Source: Caenibius sp. WL (GTDB lineage Bacteria > Pseudomonadota > Alphaproteobacteria > Sphingomonadales > Sphingomonadaceae). Taken from it: DNA of 64,000 bases. Each line of letters starts with the position of its first letter. Within the stretch, counting starts at the first letter, position 1. The notes under the pieces are model-generated. The model saw only the letters and a program-made list of their open reading frames with translations. It was not told where the DNA came from and did no database searches. The DNA lies in the NCBI RefSeq assembly GCF_019803445.1, contig NZ_CP081844.1, positions 1,934,501 to 1,998,500 of the forward strand. Reading direction: 5' to 3'. Positions 42,169 through 51,808 of this stretch are shown here, piece by piece. Made by a program: the position numbers and the translations under genes.

Positions 42169-43983
42169 TCAGCGGGCTTTGCCACCCGTATCGTTGGCCG
42201 CGATCCGCGCGTTGCCGCTCTTGCCGATATCGGGGAAAGCGGGCCAGCGGGTCTGCGCCAGAGCCAGGCGGCTAGGCGATTCCGCATCGGCCTGCCGTTC
42301 GTACATCCAGTAGTTGCGGGTCACGATGGCGACGTACCCGCGCGTTTCCCAATAGGGAATCGATTCCATCCACAGCAGCGGATCGCCCTGATCGCGGATT
42401 TCGCTGTTCCAGCGGGTGATGGGCGAAAGGCCCGCGTTGTACGCCGCCATCACTTTAGGCAGCAAACCGCCGGTGCCCGCGGAATCGCGCAGCGCCTCCA
42501 GCGTGCGCTGGCCATAGGCGAGATTGATTTCCGGCTTTTCCAGTTCGCCATAGGTGCCGCGCATGCTGATCGATGCGGCATGGTGCTGGGCGGTGCCGGG
42601 CATGATCTGCATCAGGCCGCGCGCGCCCGCCGGGCTGACGACAGAGGTGCGGAAATTCGATTCCTGCAGAGCATGGGCATAAACTAGCGCCGGATCGATC
42701 CGCCAGCCGGTGACAGGCTGCCATTTCGGTGTGGGGAAGCGTGATGCCGGTTCCGGATTGCCGCCGCGCGGGGCGTTGTAGGCCATCCACAACTGCGTGG
42801 AGGGTATCCCGAAATCGCGGGCAAGGCGTGAGAGCGCGTCGAACTGGCGCGGATCGCCGATCCGGGCCTGATAACGCAGCACTTCGTCCGCCAGATCGTA
42901 TTCGCCGATTTCGACGAGCCCCGCAGCCACGCGGACATTGGGAATATCGCGCAGCGCTTTCCAGTCGTTGGTGCTGAAATCGGCCTGCGCATATTTGCCC
43001 GGAATCTTCTGGCCCAGTTGTTCCAGCGCCAGCATGCCGTACAGCGTATCGTCCGCGCGGGCGGCGCTGCGCAGCAGGGCGGCGGCGCGTTCGGGCGTGC
43101 GGCAGCGGACATGCGCGCGGCTGGCCCAATAGTAGGCAGCCGCACCTAATTCAGGATTGCCTGCGCTGCGGGCGGTCTTTTCGAACGAGCGGGCCGCGCT
43201 TTCGCAATCGCCCAGGCGCCAGGCAGCGAGGCCCGCGACCCAATCACCCTCGGGCACCCAAGGGCCGGAACCTTCGGATACCCGCTGCGCCATTGCCAGC
43301 GCGGCGGCATCGTCGTTCTCGATATAGTAGCTCCATGCCACGCGTTGGCGCCATTCGGCGCGGGCTTCGGAACTGAGCGACGCATCGATCCCTTCCAACA
43401 GCGCGCGTGCGCCGCCCGGATCGTCGTTCTTGATCCTTTCGAGAATCGCCGCCGAAATCGATGCGGGCATGGTGCCGTCATTGGTCGGCCGGGGGCGGAT
43501 GCGCTTGGGATCGGTGCCCTGATAATAGAAGGGTTGTGCCTGGGGGAGCGGTGGCGCGTATGTCAGGCCCCGGCGCAGGCCAAGCCGGGCGATCTGTTCG
43601 GCCTGCGGCAGATTGATCGCAGCCGTATCGGCAAGCCATTCCTGAATTTGCGGCAATTCCACCTTCGGCGAATTGGCCGCGAGATAGAGCCGGGCAGTCG
43701 CGATCTGGCGTAGTGGCCCGCCCTTGTCCCCCGCCAGCAGAGATTGCGCGCGGCCCCACTGTTCGCCCCGGATGGCTTCGAAAATCGAACGGTAAAGTTC
43801 GCGTTCTTCGCGGCTGAGAACGGAAGGAACCTGATAGGATGCAGCGCGCGCGCTGAAGTATTCGGCGGAAGTGCGCGCTTGCACCTGCGGGGCGGTGAGC
43901 AGCGCGCCAGCGGCCAGCGCAGCGGAAATGCTCCCTGTGCCCAGCCATTTTTTCAAATGCTTCACAGTTATGAATCCGTCCAT
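42169..43983 (-). CDS. Soluble lytic murein transglycosylase (Slt-like)
   Basis: The 604-aa periplasmic enzyme cleaves peptidoglycan to anhydro-muropeptides. The N-terminus is a signal peptide (KKWLGTGSISAALAAGALLTA), then a long alpha-helical superhelix of TPR-like repeats, then the GH23 domain with catalytic Glu441 in HALQESNFRTSVVSPAGARGLMQIMPG. Two starts are possible: ATG 43983 (overlaps the upstream gene by 16 nt) or GTG 43965, just after that gene's stop. Both give a working signal peptide. Confidence 0.92.
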   Translation of the reverse strand: MDGFITVKHLKKWLGTGSISAALAAGALLTAPQVQARTSAEYFSARAASYQVPSVLSREERELYRSIFEAIRGEQWGRAQSLLAGDKGGPLRQIATARLYLAANSPKVELPQIQEWLADTAAINLPQAEQIARLGLRRGLTYAPPLPQAQPFYYQGTDPKRIRPRPTNDGTMPASISAAILERIKNDDPGGARALLEGIDASLSSEARAEWRQRVAWSYYIENDDAAALAMAQRVSEGSGPWVPEGDWVAGLAAWRLGDCESAARSFEKTARSAGNPELGAAAYYWASRAHVRCRTPERAAALLRSAARADDTLYGMLALEQLGQKIPGKYAQADFSTNDWKALRDIPNVRVAAGLVEIGEYDLADEVLRYQARIGDPRQFDALSRLARDFGIPSTQLWMAYNAPRGGNPEPASRFPTPKWQPVTGWRIDPALVYAHALQESNFRTSVVSPAGARGLMQIMPGTAQHHAASISMRGTYGELEKPEINLAYGQRTLEALRDSAGTGGLLPKVMAAYNAGLSPITRWNSEIRDQGDPLLWMESIPYWETRGYVAIVTRNYWMYERQADAESPSRLALAQTRWPAFPDIGKSGNARIAANDTGGKAR

Positions 43984-44723
43984 TCAAGCCATCGCTGCCA
44001 GTGGGCCGATCGTGCTTTCGTCCGCGAAAGCAGCGCGGCCAGATCCCATCCAGCCAGCAGCGGTATTACGCCATTCTGATGGTTTATATTCTGTAAACTG
44101 GCAGGGTTTTGCGCTGGATCGTGCCCTATCAGCGACAGAATGTTGCGTCCGAAGACCATCAGGCGTTCAGGAGCAACCAATCCTATATGGTGCAAGGTCA
44201 CCGCGCCGAGGCCGCTTTCGGCCAGCGCGGGCCAATCCGCCAGCGGCGTATTGCGCGGCAGGACGGACGCGCGATAGATTTCTTCCGGTGCGATCCCCAT
44301 CGCCTGAAGCATCGCGTCGAGAAACTGGCCGAGCGGGCCGGACAGGAGGAGATCGCGATCGTCAGCTTCCGGTTCGGCCACGAGGACCATCAGCGGCGGG
44401 TTGGTGGGGCCGCGCGGCGGCACGCGCGGCGCCATGCCCCCCTGGTCGAGCGCCGGCTCGTTCAACCACCAGGATGAGAAATCGGCCAATGTGGCGGGCC
44501 AGTTCGCCTGCCCGGCGAGCAGCGGGGGCGGTGCCTTTTCAACTGGTTCCGGCGTCTTGGCTGGGCGCTGGGGGCGGGCATCCGGTTCGGTCGCGGGATC
44601 GGGTGACACGGCGATCCATGTCTGCGCCGTGTCGAGGAAATGCTGATCCACCCCCGCCTCGCGCCACCAGTTCAGCGCGCCGGCGAGATCCTCGGCAGGC
44701 GTTCGATTTGCGTGTCCACCCAT
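43968..44723 (-). CDS. Uracil-DNA-glycosylase-superfamily-like protein lacking cysteines
   Basis: The 251-aa protein has a disordered proline-rich segment (residues 43-66) followed by a domain resembling type 4/5 uracil-DNA glycosylases: VAEPEADDRDLL with GPLGQFLDAMLQAMGI matches their motif A region, and LAGWDLAALLSRTKARSAHW aligns with the C-terminal HPxxLLR segment. It contains no cysteine at all, so the [4Fe-4S] cluster of these families is missing, and the catalytic motif A residues and motif B histidine are replaced. It may be an inactive or repurposed relative. The ATG at 44723 is preferred over a TTG 36 nt upstream. Confidence 0.6.
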   Translation of the reverse strand: MGGHANRTPAEDLAGALNWWREAGVDQHFLDTAQTWIAVSPDPATEPDARPQRPAKTPEPVEKAPPPLLAGQANWPATLADFSSWWLNEPALDQGGMAPRVPPRGPTNPPLMVLVAEPEADDRDLLLSGPLGQFLDAMLQAMGIAPEEIYRASVLPRNTPLADWPALAESGLGAVTLHHIGLVAPERLMVFGRNILSLIGHDPAQNPASLQNINHQNGVIPLLAGWDLAALLSRTKARSAHWQRWLEWTDS

Positions 44724-44863
44724 GTCGCGGGTCTTGACCTGCCGTTGCGCAGCAATCAAGGCGTTATTGGACAGAATGCGCAGAGTAGTGCACTCGAAAT
44801 TTTGACGGAAGGCGCCAACAGGCGCAGCCGGACGGCGAAACGGGGAAAACAGGACAGCAGGTC

Positions 44864-46510
44864 ATGAGTGAACGTGAATCGATGCCATATGACGTCGTCA
44901 TCGTCGGCGGGGGGCCTGCGGGCCTGGCCGCAGCGATCCGGCTGAAGCAACTGAATGATGAATTGTCGGTCTGCATTCTCGAAAAGGGTTCGGAAATCGG
45001 CGCCCACATCCTGTCGGGCGCGGTCATCGATCCCAAGGCGCTGAACGAACTTCTGCCCGATTGGCGGGAAGACGGCTGCCCGATGGCAGAAGTGCCGGTG
45101 ACGGACAACTGGCACTGGGTGCTGACCCGCACCGGCAAGATGGCGATGCCGCACGTCATGATGCCGCCGTTCATGTCGAACGATGGCAATTACACCGGCT
45201 CGCTCGGCAATCTGTGCCGCTGGCTGGCCGAAAAGGCCGAAGGGCTCGGTGTCGAGATCTTCCCCGGTTTCCCGGCCTCCGAAATTCTGTTCGACGAAAA
45301 GGGCGCGGTCAAAGGTGTCGCGACCCAGGATATGGGCGTTGCCCGCGATGGCAGCCACAAGCCCGATTATCAGCCGGGCATGGAACTGCACGCGAAATAC
45401 ACGCTGTTCTGCGAAGGCGCGCGCGGGCACCTGACCAAGCAGCTCAAGACGCGGTTCGATCTCGAATCCGATTGCCAGCCGCAGGTTTACGGCATCGGCA
45501 TCAAGGAACTGTGGGATATCGATCCGGACAAGCACGTGCCGGGCCGTGTGCTGCACACGCAGGGCTGGCCGATGTCGGAATCGGATAGCTGGGGCGGTGG
45601 CTTCCTCTATCATCAGGCGAACAACCAGGTCGCGCTCGGCTTTGTCACCGCGCTCGATTACGCCAACCCCTATGTCTATCCGTTCGAGGAATTCCAGCGC
45701 TGGAAGCAGCACCCGGAAATTCGCGCCATTCTCGAAGGTGGGAAGCGTGTGGCCTATGGTGCGCGCGCGATCAACGAAGGCGGTTGGCAGTCGGTCCCCC
45801 GGCTCTACTTCCCCGGTGGCGCTCTGGCCGGTTGCTCGGCGGGTTTCGTCAACGTGCCGCGCATCAAGGGCAGCCACACCGCGATGAAGAGCGGTATGCT
45901 TGCCGCTGAAAACATCGCCGCCGCCATTGCCGCGGGTCGGGAAAATGACGAACTGCCCGAGTATGATGCCGCCGTTCGCGAAAGCTGGATCGCCAAGGAA
46001 CTGCAACTGGTCAAGAACGCGCAGCCGCTGATTGCCAAGTTCGGCGGCGATCTGGGCACTGTGCTGGCCGGGATCGACATGTGGATGCGCACGCTCAAGC
46101 TCGGGCTGCCGTTCACCATGAAGCATCACACCGATGCCGAAGCGCTGCGTCGGGCCGACCTTTACCGGCCGATCGAGTACCCCAAGCCCGACGGGCAGAT
46201 CAGCTTCGATCGCCTGACCTCGGTCTCGTTCTCCTTCACCAACCATGAAGAAGACCAGCCCTGCCACCTGCAGTTGAAGGACCCGACGATCCCGACACGG
46301 ATCAATCTGCCGGTCTATGCCGGGCCGGAAGCCCGTTACTGCCCGGCCGGGGTGTACGAATTTGTGGGGATCGAGGAAGGCGAGCCGCGATTGCAGATCA
46401 ACGCGCAGAACTGTGTCCACTGCAAGACCTGCGATATCAAGGACCCGACCCAGAACATCAACTGGGTCACGCCGGAAGGTGGCGGCGGGCCGAACTATCC
46501 GAATATGTGA
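44864..46510 (+). CDS. Electron-transfer flavoprotein:ubiquinone oxidoreductase
   Basis: This is the 548-aa membrane-associated ETF-QO, which passes electrons from ETF (acyl-CoA and amine oxidation) to ubiquinone. The FAD loop GGGPAG is at 15-20; the [4Fe-4S] cysteines are in RYCPAGVYEF and NCVHCKTCDIKDP near the C-terminus. AGNVPRIKG-type and GCSAGFVNVPRIKGSH segments are family-typical. The stop overlaps the next start (GTGA). No etfAB genes are adjacent. Confidence 0.97.
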   Translation: MSERESMPYDVVIVGGGPAGLAAAIRLKQLNDELSVCILEKGSEIGAHILSGAVIDPKALNELLPDWREDGCPMAEVPVTDNWHWVLTRTGKMAMPHVMMPPFMSNDGNYTGSLGNLCRWLAEKAEGLGVEIFPGFPASEILFDEKGAVKGVATQDMGVARDGSHKPDYQPGMELHAKYTLFCEGARGHLTKQLKTRFDLESDCQPQVYGIGIKELWDIDPDKHVPGRVLHTQGWPMSESDSWGGGFLYHQANNQVALGFVTALDYANPYVYPFEEFQRWKQHPEIRAILEGGKRVAYGARAINEGGWQSVPRLYFPGGALAGCSAGFVNVPRIKGSHTAMKSGMLAAENIAAAIAAGRENDELPEYDAAVRESWIAKELQLVKNAQPLIAKFGGDLGTVLAGIDMWMRTLKLGLPFTMKHHTDAEALRRADLYRPIEYPKPDGQISFDRLTSVSFSFTNHEEDQPCHLQLKDPTIPTRINLPVYAGPEARYCPAGVYEFVGIEEGEPRLQINAQNCVHCKTCDIKDPTQNINWVTPEGGGGPNYPNM

Positions 46511-47331
46511 GGGCCTGCTTGGCTCTCACCGAAACCGCATATGCCAAGATCAACCTCGCGCTGCATGTCCGCAGGCGGCGCGAGGATGGCTATCATGAAC
46601 TGGAAACGCTGTTCGCTTTCGTGGATGGCGGCGACCGGCTGACCGCGCGCGAAACCGCGCTGGATGAAGTGCGGGTATGCGGCGAATTCGCCCCGGAACT
46701 GGATGGAGGCATCGGCAATATCGTTGCCAGGGCGCTCGGCGTGCTGCCCCGCGCGGAGGGGCTGGCGATCACGCTGGAGAAGAATCTCCCGGTTGCGGCG
46801 GGGCTGGGCGGCGGCTCGGCCGATGCCGGGGCGATTTTTCGTCTTGTCGAGCGGACGCACGGCCTGCCTGACGACTGGCAGACACGCGCCGCATCATTGG
46901 GCGCGGACGTGCCCGCCTGCGTGCTGAGCGCACCCTGCATCGGGCGCGGAACGGGGACGGAACTGGAAACCGTCGCCAGCGATCTGGCAGGCGCCCCGGT
47001 GCTGCTGGTCAATCCCCGGGTGCCGATGCCCACCGGGCCGGTCTTCGCCGCGTGGGACGGGGTGGATCGTGGCCCACTGCCCGAAGGTCCGGTCAGCAGG
47101 ATCGCGCGGGAAGGGCGGAACGATCTCGAAGCACCCGCCATCGCCCTGTGCCCCGCGATTGGCGAAGTGCTCGACGCCTTGCGCGAAACCGCGGGCTTTC
47201 TGGTGCGCATGTCGGGTTCGGGCGCAAGCTGTTTCGCGCTCTATGCGGAGGCGGGACAGCGGGACGACGCCCATGCCGCAATCCGCGCCGCACGCCCCGA
47301 TTGGTGGATCATGAAAGGAAAGCTTCGATGA
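46507..47331 (+). CDS. ispE: 4-diphosphocytidyl-2-C-methyl-D-erythritol kinase (IspE)
   Basis: The 274-aa GHMP kinase of the non-mevalonate isoprenoid pathway phosphorylates CDP-methylerythritol. Signature AYAKINLALHV begins near residue 11, the ATP loop PVAAGLGGGSADAGA lies at about 95-109, and VRMSGSGASCFALY is the C-terminal GHMP motif. The start is GTG 46507 overlapping the ETF-QO stop; TTG 46519 is a possible alternative. No other isoprenoid gene is nearby. Confidence 0.95.
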   Translation: MRACLALTETAYAKINLALHVRRRREDGYHELETLFAFVDGGDRLTARETALDEVRVCGEFAPELDGGIGNIVARALGVLPRAEGLAITLEKNLPVAAGLGGGSADAGAIFRLVERTHGLPDDWQTRAASLGADVPACVLSAPCIGRGTGTELETVASDLAGAPVLLVNPRVPMPTGPVFAAWDGVDRGPLPEGPVSRIAREGRNDLEAPAIALCPAIGEVLDALRETAGFLVRMSGSGASCFALYAEAGQRDDAHAAIRAARPDWWIMKGKLR

Positions 47332-48059
47332 GCGAGGAAGCGTGGCGGATTGTCGGGACACCGCGTTTCGGCGGGATTCTCGTGGTCGCCGATCACGCAT
47401 CCGACCGCGTGCCCGCCGATATCGATCTGGGCATCGATCCGGCCTTGCTGCACAATCATATCGCTGTCGATCTCGGCGTGGCCGGTGTGGGGGAGCGGAT
47501 GGCGGCGCAGCCGGGCATCGCGGCGTTCCTTGGCAATGTCAGCCGGCTCGTCTGCGATTTCAACCGTGAGGAACATGCGCCGGGGGTGGTGCCGATTGCC
47601 AGCGATGGCCACGCCGTGCCCGGCAACGCGCTGGATCACGCCGGGCACGAGGCGCGGCTGGCGCGGTTCTTCCGCCCTTATCACGATGCGCTGGCGCGCC
47701 AGCTGGACGAGGCGCCGCCGCTGCTGATCCTGTCGCTGCACAGTTTCACTCCGCATCTGGCGAGCAAGCCCGAAGAACAGCGGCCGTGGCAATGTGGCGT
47801 GCTGTACAACGAGGATGATACCGCCTCGCGCCTTGCCATCGCCCTGCTGCGGGAGGAAGGGCTGACCGTGGGTGATCAGGAGCCGTATTCCGGCCGGCTG
47901 CTCAATGCGACGATGAACCGCCATGCGGAAGCGGACGGGCGGCCTTACTTCGGGATCGAGATCCGGCAGGATCTGCTCGCCACGGAAGCGATGCAGGCCG
48001 AATGGGCCGCGCGGCTCCACAAGGTCTGCAATCGGATCGCAATTGCCATTGGTGGGTAG
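47328..48059 (+). CDS. N-formylglutamate amidohydrolase-family protein
   Basis: The 243-aa protein belongs to the HutG/N-formylglutamate amidohydrolase family, with VVADHASDRVPADID, DFNREEHAP and LSLHSFTPHLASK containing probable metal ligands. ATG 47328 overlaps the ispE stop (ATGA), fixing the start. No histidine-degradation genes are adjacent, so its true substrate may be another formyl- or acyl-amino acid. Confidence 0.87.
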   Translation: MSEEAWRIVGTPRFGGILVVADHASDRVPADIDLGIDPALLHNHIAVDLGVAGVGERMAAQPGIAAFLGNVSRLVCDFNREEHAPGVVPIASDGHAVPGNALDHAGHEARLARFFRPYHDALARQLDEAPPLLILSLHSFTPHLASKPEEQRPWQCGVLYNEDDTASRLAIALLREEGLTVGDQEPYSGRLLNATMNRHAEADGRPYFGIEIRQDLLATEAMQAEWAARLHKVCNRIAIAIGG

Positions 48060-48093
48060 GAAAGCGGCTTCCGACACCCTATTTTGGGATTTT

Positions 48094-48111
48094 CCGCTTC
48101 GGCTGAAGCGG
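48094..48111 (+). terminator. Small hairpin before ilvD
   Basis: CCGCTTC (48094-48100) and GAAGCGG (48105-48111) form a 7-bp stem with a 4-nt loop. It lies 35 nt after the amidohydrolase stop and has no T tract. Confidence 0.4.
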
Positions 48112-48174
48112 CGCCTGCGTTAGAGGCGCGCGAAAGCATACCGAAATATTATGAATTCCACTGGAGCCAAGACC

Positions 48175-50031
48175 ATGCCCGCCTATCGTTCCCGCACTTC
48201 GACCCACGGCCGCAACATGGCGGGCGCGCGCGGCCTGTGGCGTGCGACGGGGATGAAGGACAGCGATTTCGGCAAGCCCATCGTCGCGGTGGTGAACAGC
48301 TTCACCCAGTTCGTGCCCGGCCATGTCCATCTCAAGGATCTGGGCCAGATGGTCGCCCGCGAAATCGAAGCGGCGGGCGGTGTGGCCAAGGAATTCAACA
48401 CCATTGCGGTCGATGATGGCATCGCCATGGGCCACGATGGCATGCTCTACAGCCTGCCGTCGCGCGATCTGATCGCCGACAGCGTGGAATACATGGTCAA
48501 TGCGCACTGCGCCGATGCGATGGTGTGCATTTCCAACTGCGACAAGATCACGCCGGGCATGCTGATGGCGGCGCTGCGGATCAACATTCCGGTGGTGTTC
48601 GTTTCGGGCGGCCCGATGGAAGCGGGCAAGGTGGTACTGCGCGGCAAGGAACATGCGCTCGATCTGGTCGATGCGATGGTCGCCGCGGCGGACGAGCACT
48701 ACACCGACGAGGAAGTGCAGACGATCGAACGGTCGGCCTGCCCGACCTGCGGTTCCTGCTCCGGCATGTTCACCGCCAATTCGATGAACTGCCTGACCGA
48801 AGCGCTTGGCCTTTCGCTGCCCGGCAACGGCTCGACACTGGCCACGCATGCGGATCGCAAGAACCTGTTTCTCGAAGCGGGGCGGCTCGCGGTCGATCTG
48901 TGCCGCCGCTACTACGAGCAGGACGATGAAAGCGTCCTGCCGCGCGCGATCGCCAATTTCGCCGCGTTCGAAAACGCCATGTCGCTGGATATCGCCATGG
49001 GCGGATCGAGCAACACCGTTCTGCATCTGCTGGCCGCCGCGCATGAGGCGGGCGTCGATTTCACGATGAACGATGTCGATCGCCTGTCACGCAAGGTGCC
49101 GGTGCTCTCCAAGGTCGCCCCGGCCAAGGCGGACGTGCACATGGAAGACGTCCACCGGGCGGGCGGGATCATGGCGATCCTCGGCGAACTGGATCGCGCA
49201 GGCCTGCTTCACACCGATTGCACCACCGTGCACAGCGTGACGCTGGCCGATGCGCTCAACCAGTGGGATATCGCCCGCACCAACGATGCCGAAGTGCAGA
49301 ACTTCTTCCGCGCCGCACCCGGCGGCGTGCCGACGCAGACCGCGTTCAGCCAGGATCGCCGGTGGGATGATCTGGATCTGGATCGCCAGAACGGGGTGAT
49401 CCGTTCGGCCGATCACGCGTTCAGCCAGGATGGCGGGCTGGCGGTGCTGTTCGGCAATATCGCGCTCGACGGCTGCATCGTGAAGACGGCGGGCGTGGAT
49501 GAAGCGATCCTCAAGTTCTCCGGTCCGGCCAAAGTCTATGAAAGCCAGGATGCGGCGGTGACGGCGATCCTCACCGGACAGGTCGTCGCGGGCGATGTCG
49601 TGGTGATCCGCTACGAAGGGCCGCGCGGCGGGCCGGGCATGCAGGAAATGCTCTATCCGACCAGCTATCTCAAATCGAAGGGGCTGGGCGCGGCCTGTGC
49701 GTTGATCACCGATGGGCGTTTCTCCGGCGGGACTTCGGGCCTGTCCATCGGCCACGCTTCGCCCGAAGCGGCCGAAGGCGGGGCGATCGGTCTGGTCGAA
49801 AACGGCGATGTGATCGAAATCGACATTCCCAATCGCACGATCAACCTCGCGCTCAGCGATGCGGAACTGGACGCGCGCCGCGCCGCGATGGAAGCGCGCG
49901 GCGATGCGGCATGGCAGCCGGTGAAGCCGCGCAAGCGGCAGGTGTCGGTTGCCCTGCAAGCCTATGCCGCGATGACGACCAGCGCCGCGCGCGGGGCTGT
50001 GCGCGACGTATCGCAATTGAAGCGCAAGTGA
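48175..50031 (+). CDS. ilvD: Dihydroxy-acid dehydratase IlvD
   Basis: The 618-aa iron-sulfur dehydratase is the third step of branched-chain amino acid synthesis. Cluster cysteines are in [10 protein letters not shown] and [20 protein letters not shown] and [11 protein letters not shown] are also conserved. ATG 48175 is chosen because it has CTGGAG 8-12 nt upstream and gives [18 protein letters not shown] as in homologues; an in-frame ATG at 48151 has no ribosome-binding site. The stop overlaps the next gene (GTGA). Confidence 0.97.
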   Translation: MPAYRSRTSTHGRNMAGARGLWRATGMKDSDFGKPIVAVVNSFTQFVPGHVHLKDLGQMVAREIEAAGGVAKEFNTIAVDDGIAMGHDGMLYSLPSRDLIADSVEYMVNAHCADAMVCISNCDKITPGMLMAALRINIPVVFVSGGPMEAGKVVLRGKEHALDLVDAMVAAADEHYTDEEVQTIERSACPTCGSCSGMFTANSMNCLTEALGLSLPGNGSTLATHADRKNLFLEAGRLAVDLCRRYYEQDDESVLPRAIANFAAFENAMSLDIAMGGSSNTVLHLLAAAHEAGVDFTMNDVDRLSRKVPVLSKVAPAKADVHMEDVHRAGGIMAILGELDRAGLLHTDCTTVHSVTLADALNQWDIARTNDAEVQNFFRAAPGGVPTQTAFSQDRRWDDLDLDRQNGVIRSADHAFSQDGGLAVLFGNIALDGCIVKTAGVDEAILKFSGPAKVYESQDAAVTAILTGQVVAGDVVVIRYEGPRGGPGMQEMLYPTSYLKSKGLGAACALITDGRFSGGTSGLSIGHASPEAAEGGAIGLVENGDVIEIDIPNRTINLALSDAELDARRAAMEARGDAAWQPVKPRKRQVSVALQAYAAMTTSAARGAVRDVSQLKRK

Positions 50032-50414
50032 CGAAGGCGGCGCAGGGGGTGAAGCGCGGGGCTGCTCTTGGCACGCTCGTGCTGGGGGTAGGGCTGGCGT
50101 CCTGCTCCGGCCCTGCGGGCACGCCTTTGCCCAAGGGCGATCCCCTGGCCTGCGCAGTGGGCGGGGCGAAGGCCTTCGCTCAGGAATGCACGGTCGAACG
50201 GCAGCGGGAAGGGGACACGCTGTTCGTCACCGTCCGCCATCCCGATGGCGGATTCCGGCGGTTTGAAGTGCTCAAGGATGGCAAGGGGCTGGCGCCCGCC
50301 GATGGCATGAAACCCGCCACGGTCGCTTTCGCGAACGATGTGCTGACTGTGACGGTCGATGCGGATCGCTACCGGTTTCCAGCCACCGCGATGAAGCATG
50401 CCGACACGCCCTGA
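50028..50414 (+). CDS. Small lipoprotein of unknown function
   Basis: The 128-aa protein starts at GTG 50028 inside the ilvD stop. The signal peptide [16 protein letters not shown] has a lipobox ending LASC, so it is predicted to be lipidated. The mature domain is beta-rich ([30 protein letters not shown]) and has a second cysteine pair (ACAVGG, QECTVE). It overlaps nnr by 17 nt. Family not recognised. Confidence 0.75.
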   Translation: MTKAAQGVKRGAALGTLVLGVGLASCSGPAGTPLPKGDPLACAVGGAKAFAQECTVERQREGDTLFVTVRHPDGGFRRFEVLKDGKGLAPADGMKPATVAFANDVLTVTVDADRYRFPATAMKHADTP

Positions 50415-51798
50415 TCCGATACTGACGGTCGCGCAGATGCGCGCGGCCGAACAGGCATTGATCGATGCCGGGGCCTCGGTGGAATCGCTGATGGCTATGG
50501 CAGGGCGCGGCGCCGCGGACTATGCCTGGCGGATCGCGGGCAGGCGGCCGGTCACGGTGCTGTGCGGGCCGGGCAACAATGGCGGCGATGGTTATGTCCT
50601 CGCCGAAAGCCTGCGCCAGCGGGGTGGCGCGGTTTCGCTGATTGCCCCCTATGAACCGGCCACCGCTGCGGCGCGGGCCGCTCGCGCGGCTTATGGCGGC
50701 GATGTATTTCCGGGCAGCGCGCGGCCAAAAGGCGATGTGCTGGTCGATTGCCTGTTCGGCAGCGGCCTCAGCCGCCCCCTCGCGCCCGAAATCTTCGCGC
50801 TGATGGCCGATCTTGCCGCCAGCCATGCCTATCGCATCGCTGTCGACATGCCGAGCGGGATCGACAGCGATGGCGCTACGCCGCTGAACCTGGGCCTGCC
50901 GTCCTTCGATTGCACTTTGGCTCTGGGGGCATGGAAATTTGCCCATTGGTTGATGCCGGTCGCTCAGATGATGGGCGAACGCCGTCTGGTGCCGATTGGC
51001 GTTGCCCCGGTTCCGGGGGCGGCCCATCTCGTGGCGAAGCCGGAACTGGCGCCGCCGCCGATCGATGCGCACAAGTACACGCGCGGGTTGGCGGTGGTGG
51101 TTGCAGGCGAAATGCCGGGGGCCAGTCTCCTTTCCTGCCAAGCGGCGACGCATGGCGGGGCGGGCTATGTGAAACTGCTCAGCAGCACACCGCCCACGCT
51201 GCGACCGCCTGAACTGGTGATCGATGATGCGCCGCTCGATCAGGCTCTGGCAGACAAGCGTATCGGCGCGGTGCTGGTGGGCCCGGGCATGGGGCGTTCG
51301 CCTGCGATGCGTGAACGTTTGCAGGCGGTGCTGCGCCGGGACGGGCCGCTGGCGCTCGATGCCGATGCGCTGGCCCTGCTTCTGCCGGAAATGTTGCAAA
51401 CGCGGTCGATACCTGCCGTGGCCACCCCGCACGAAGGCGAACTTGGCGCGCTTCTGGCGGCTTATGGGATCGCGGAAACGGCCAAGCTGCCCGCTGCCCG
51501 CGCGCTGGCGCGAAAAAGCGGCATGGTGATTGTTGCCAAGGGCCCCGACACGATCATCGCCGCGCCCGATGGACGCGTGGCCATTGCCCACCCCGCGCCA
51601 AGCTGGCTTTCGGTGGCGGGAACCGGCGATGTTCTCGCCGGGCTGCTGGTCAGCCGTCTGGCGACGGGGGCGGAGCCTTTCATTGCCGCCTGCGAGGCGG
51701 TGTGGCTGCATGGCGAGGCGGCCCGCCGCGCAGGGCCGGTGTTTCATGCCGGAGAGCTAGTAACGCATATCGCTGCCGCTTACGCGGTTTGCCTGTAA
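50398..51798 (+). CDS. nnr: Bifunctional NAD(P)H-hydrate epimerase/dehydratase (Nnr)
   Basis: The 466-aa fusion repairs damaged NAD(P)H hydrates. The N-terminal epimerase domain has GPGNNGGDG at residues 57-65 and VDCLFGSGL; the C-terminal ADP-dependent dehydratase domain has ATPHEGELGAL and the catalytic aspartate Asp411 in GTGDVLAGLL. Both halves look complete. Confidence 0.93.
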   Translation: MPTRPDPILTVAQMRAAEQALIDAGASVESLMAMAGRGAADYAWRIAGRRPVTVLCGPGNNGGDGYVLAESLRQRGGAVSLIAPYEPATAAARAARAAYGGDVFPGSARPKGDVLVDCLFGSGLSRPLAPEIFALMADLAASHAYRIAVDMPSGIDSDGATPLNLGLPSFDCTLALGAWKFAHWLMPVAQMMGERRLVPIGVAPVPGAAHLVAKPELAPPPIDAHKYTRGLAVVVAGEMPGASLLSCQAATHGGAGYVKLLSSTPPTLRPPELVIDDAPLDQALADKRIGAVLVGPGMGRSPAMRERLQAVLRRDGPLALDADALALLLPEMLQTRSIPAVATPHEGELGALLAAYGIAETAKLPAARALARKSGMVIVAKGPDTIIAAPDGRVAIAHPAPSWLSVAGTGDVLAGLLVSRLATGAEPFIAACEAVWLHGEAARRAGPVFHAGELVTHIAAAYAVCL

Positions 51799-51808
51799 GA
51801 GCCTGACC

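Noticed and set aside
44864-44880. Separate etfAB genes implied by ETF-QO
   Set aside because: None are present in the window, so the ETF donor must be encoded elsewhere. The absence is normal.
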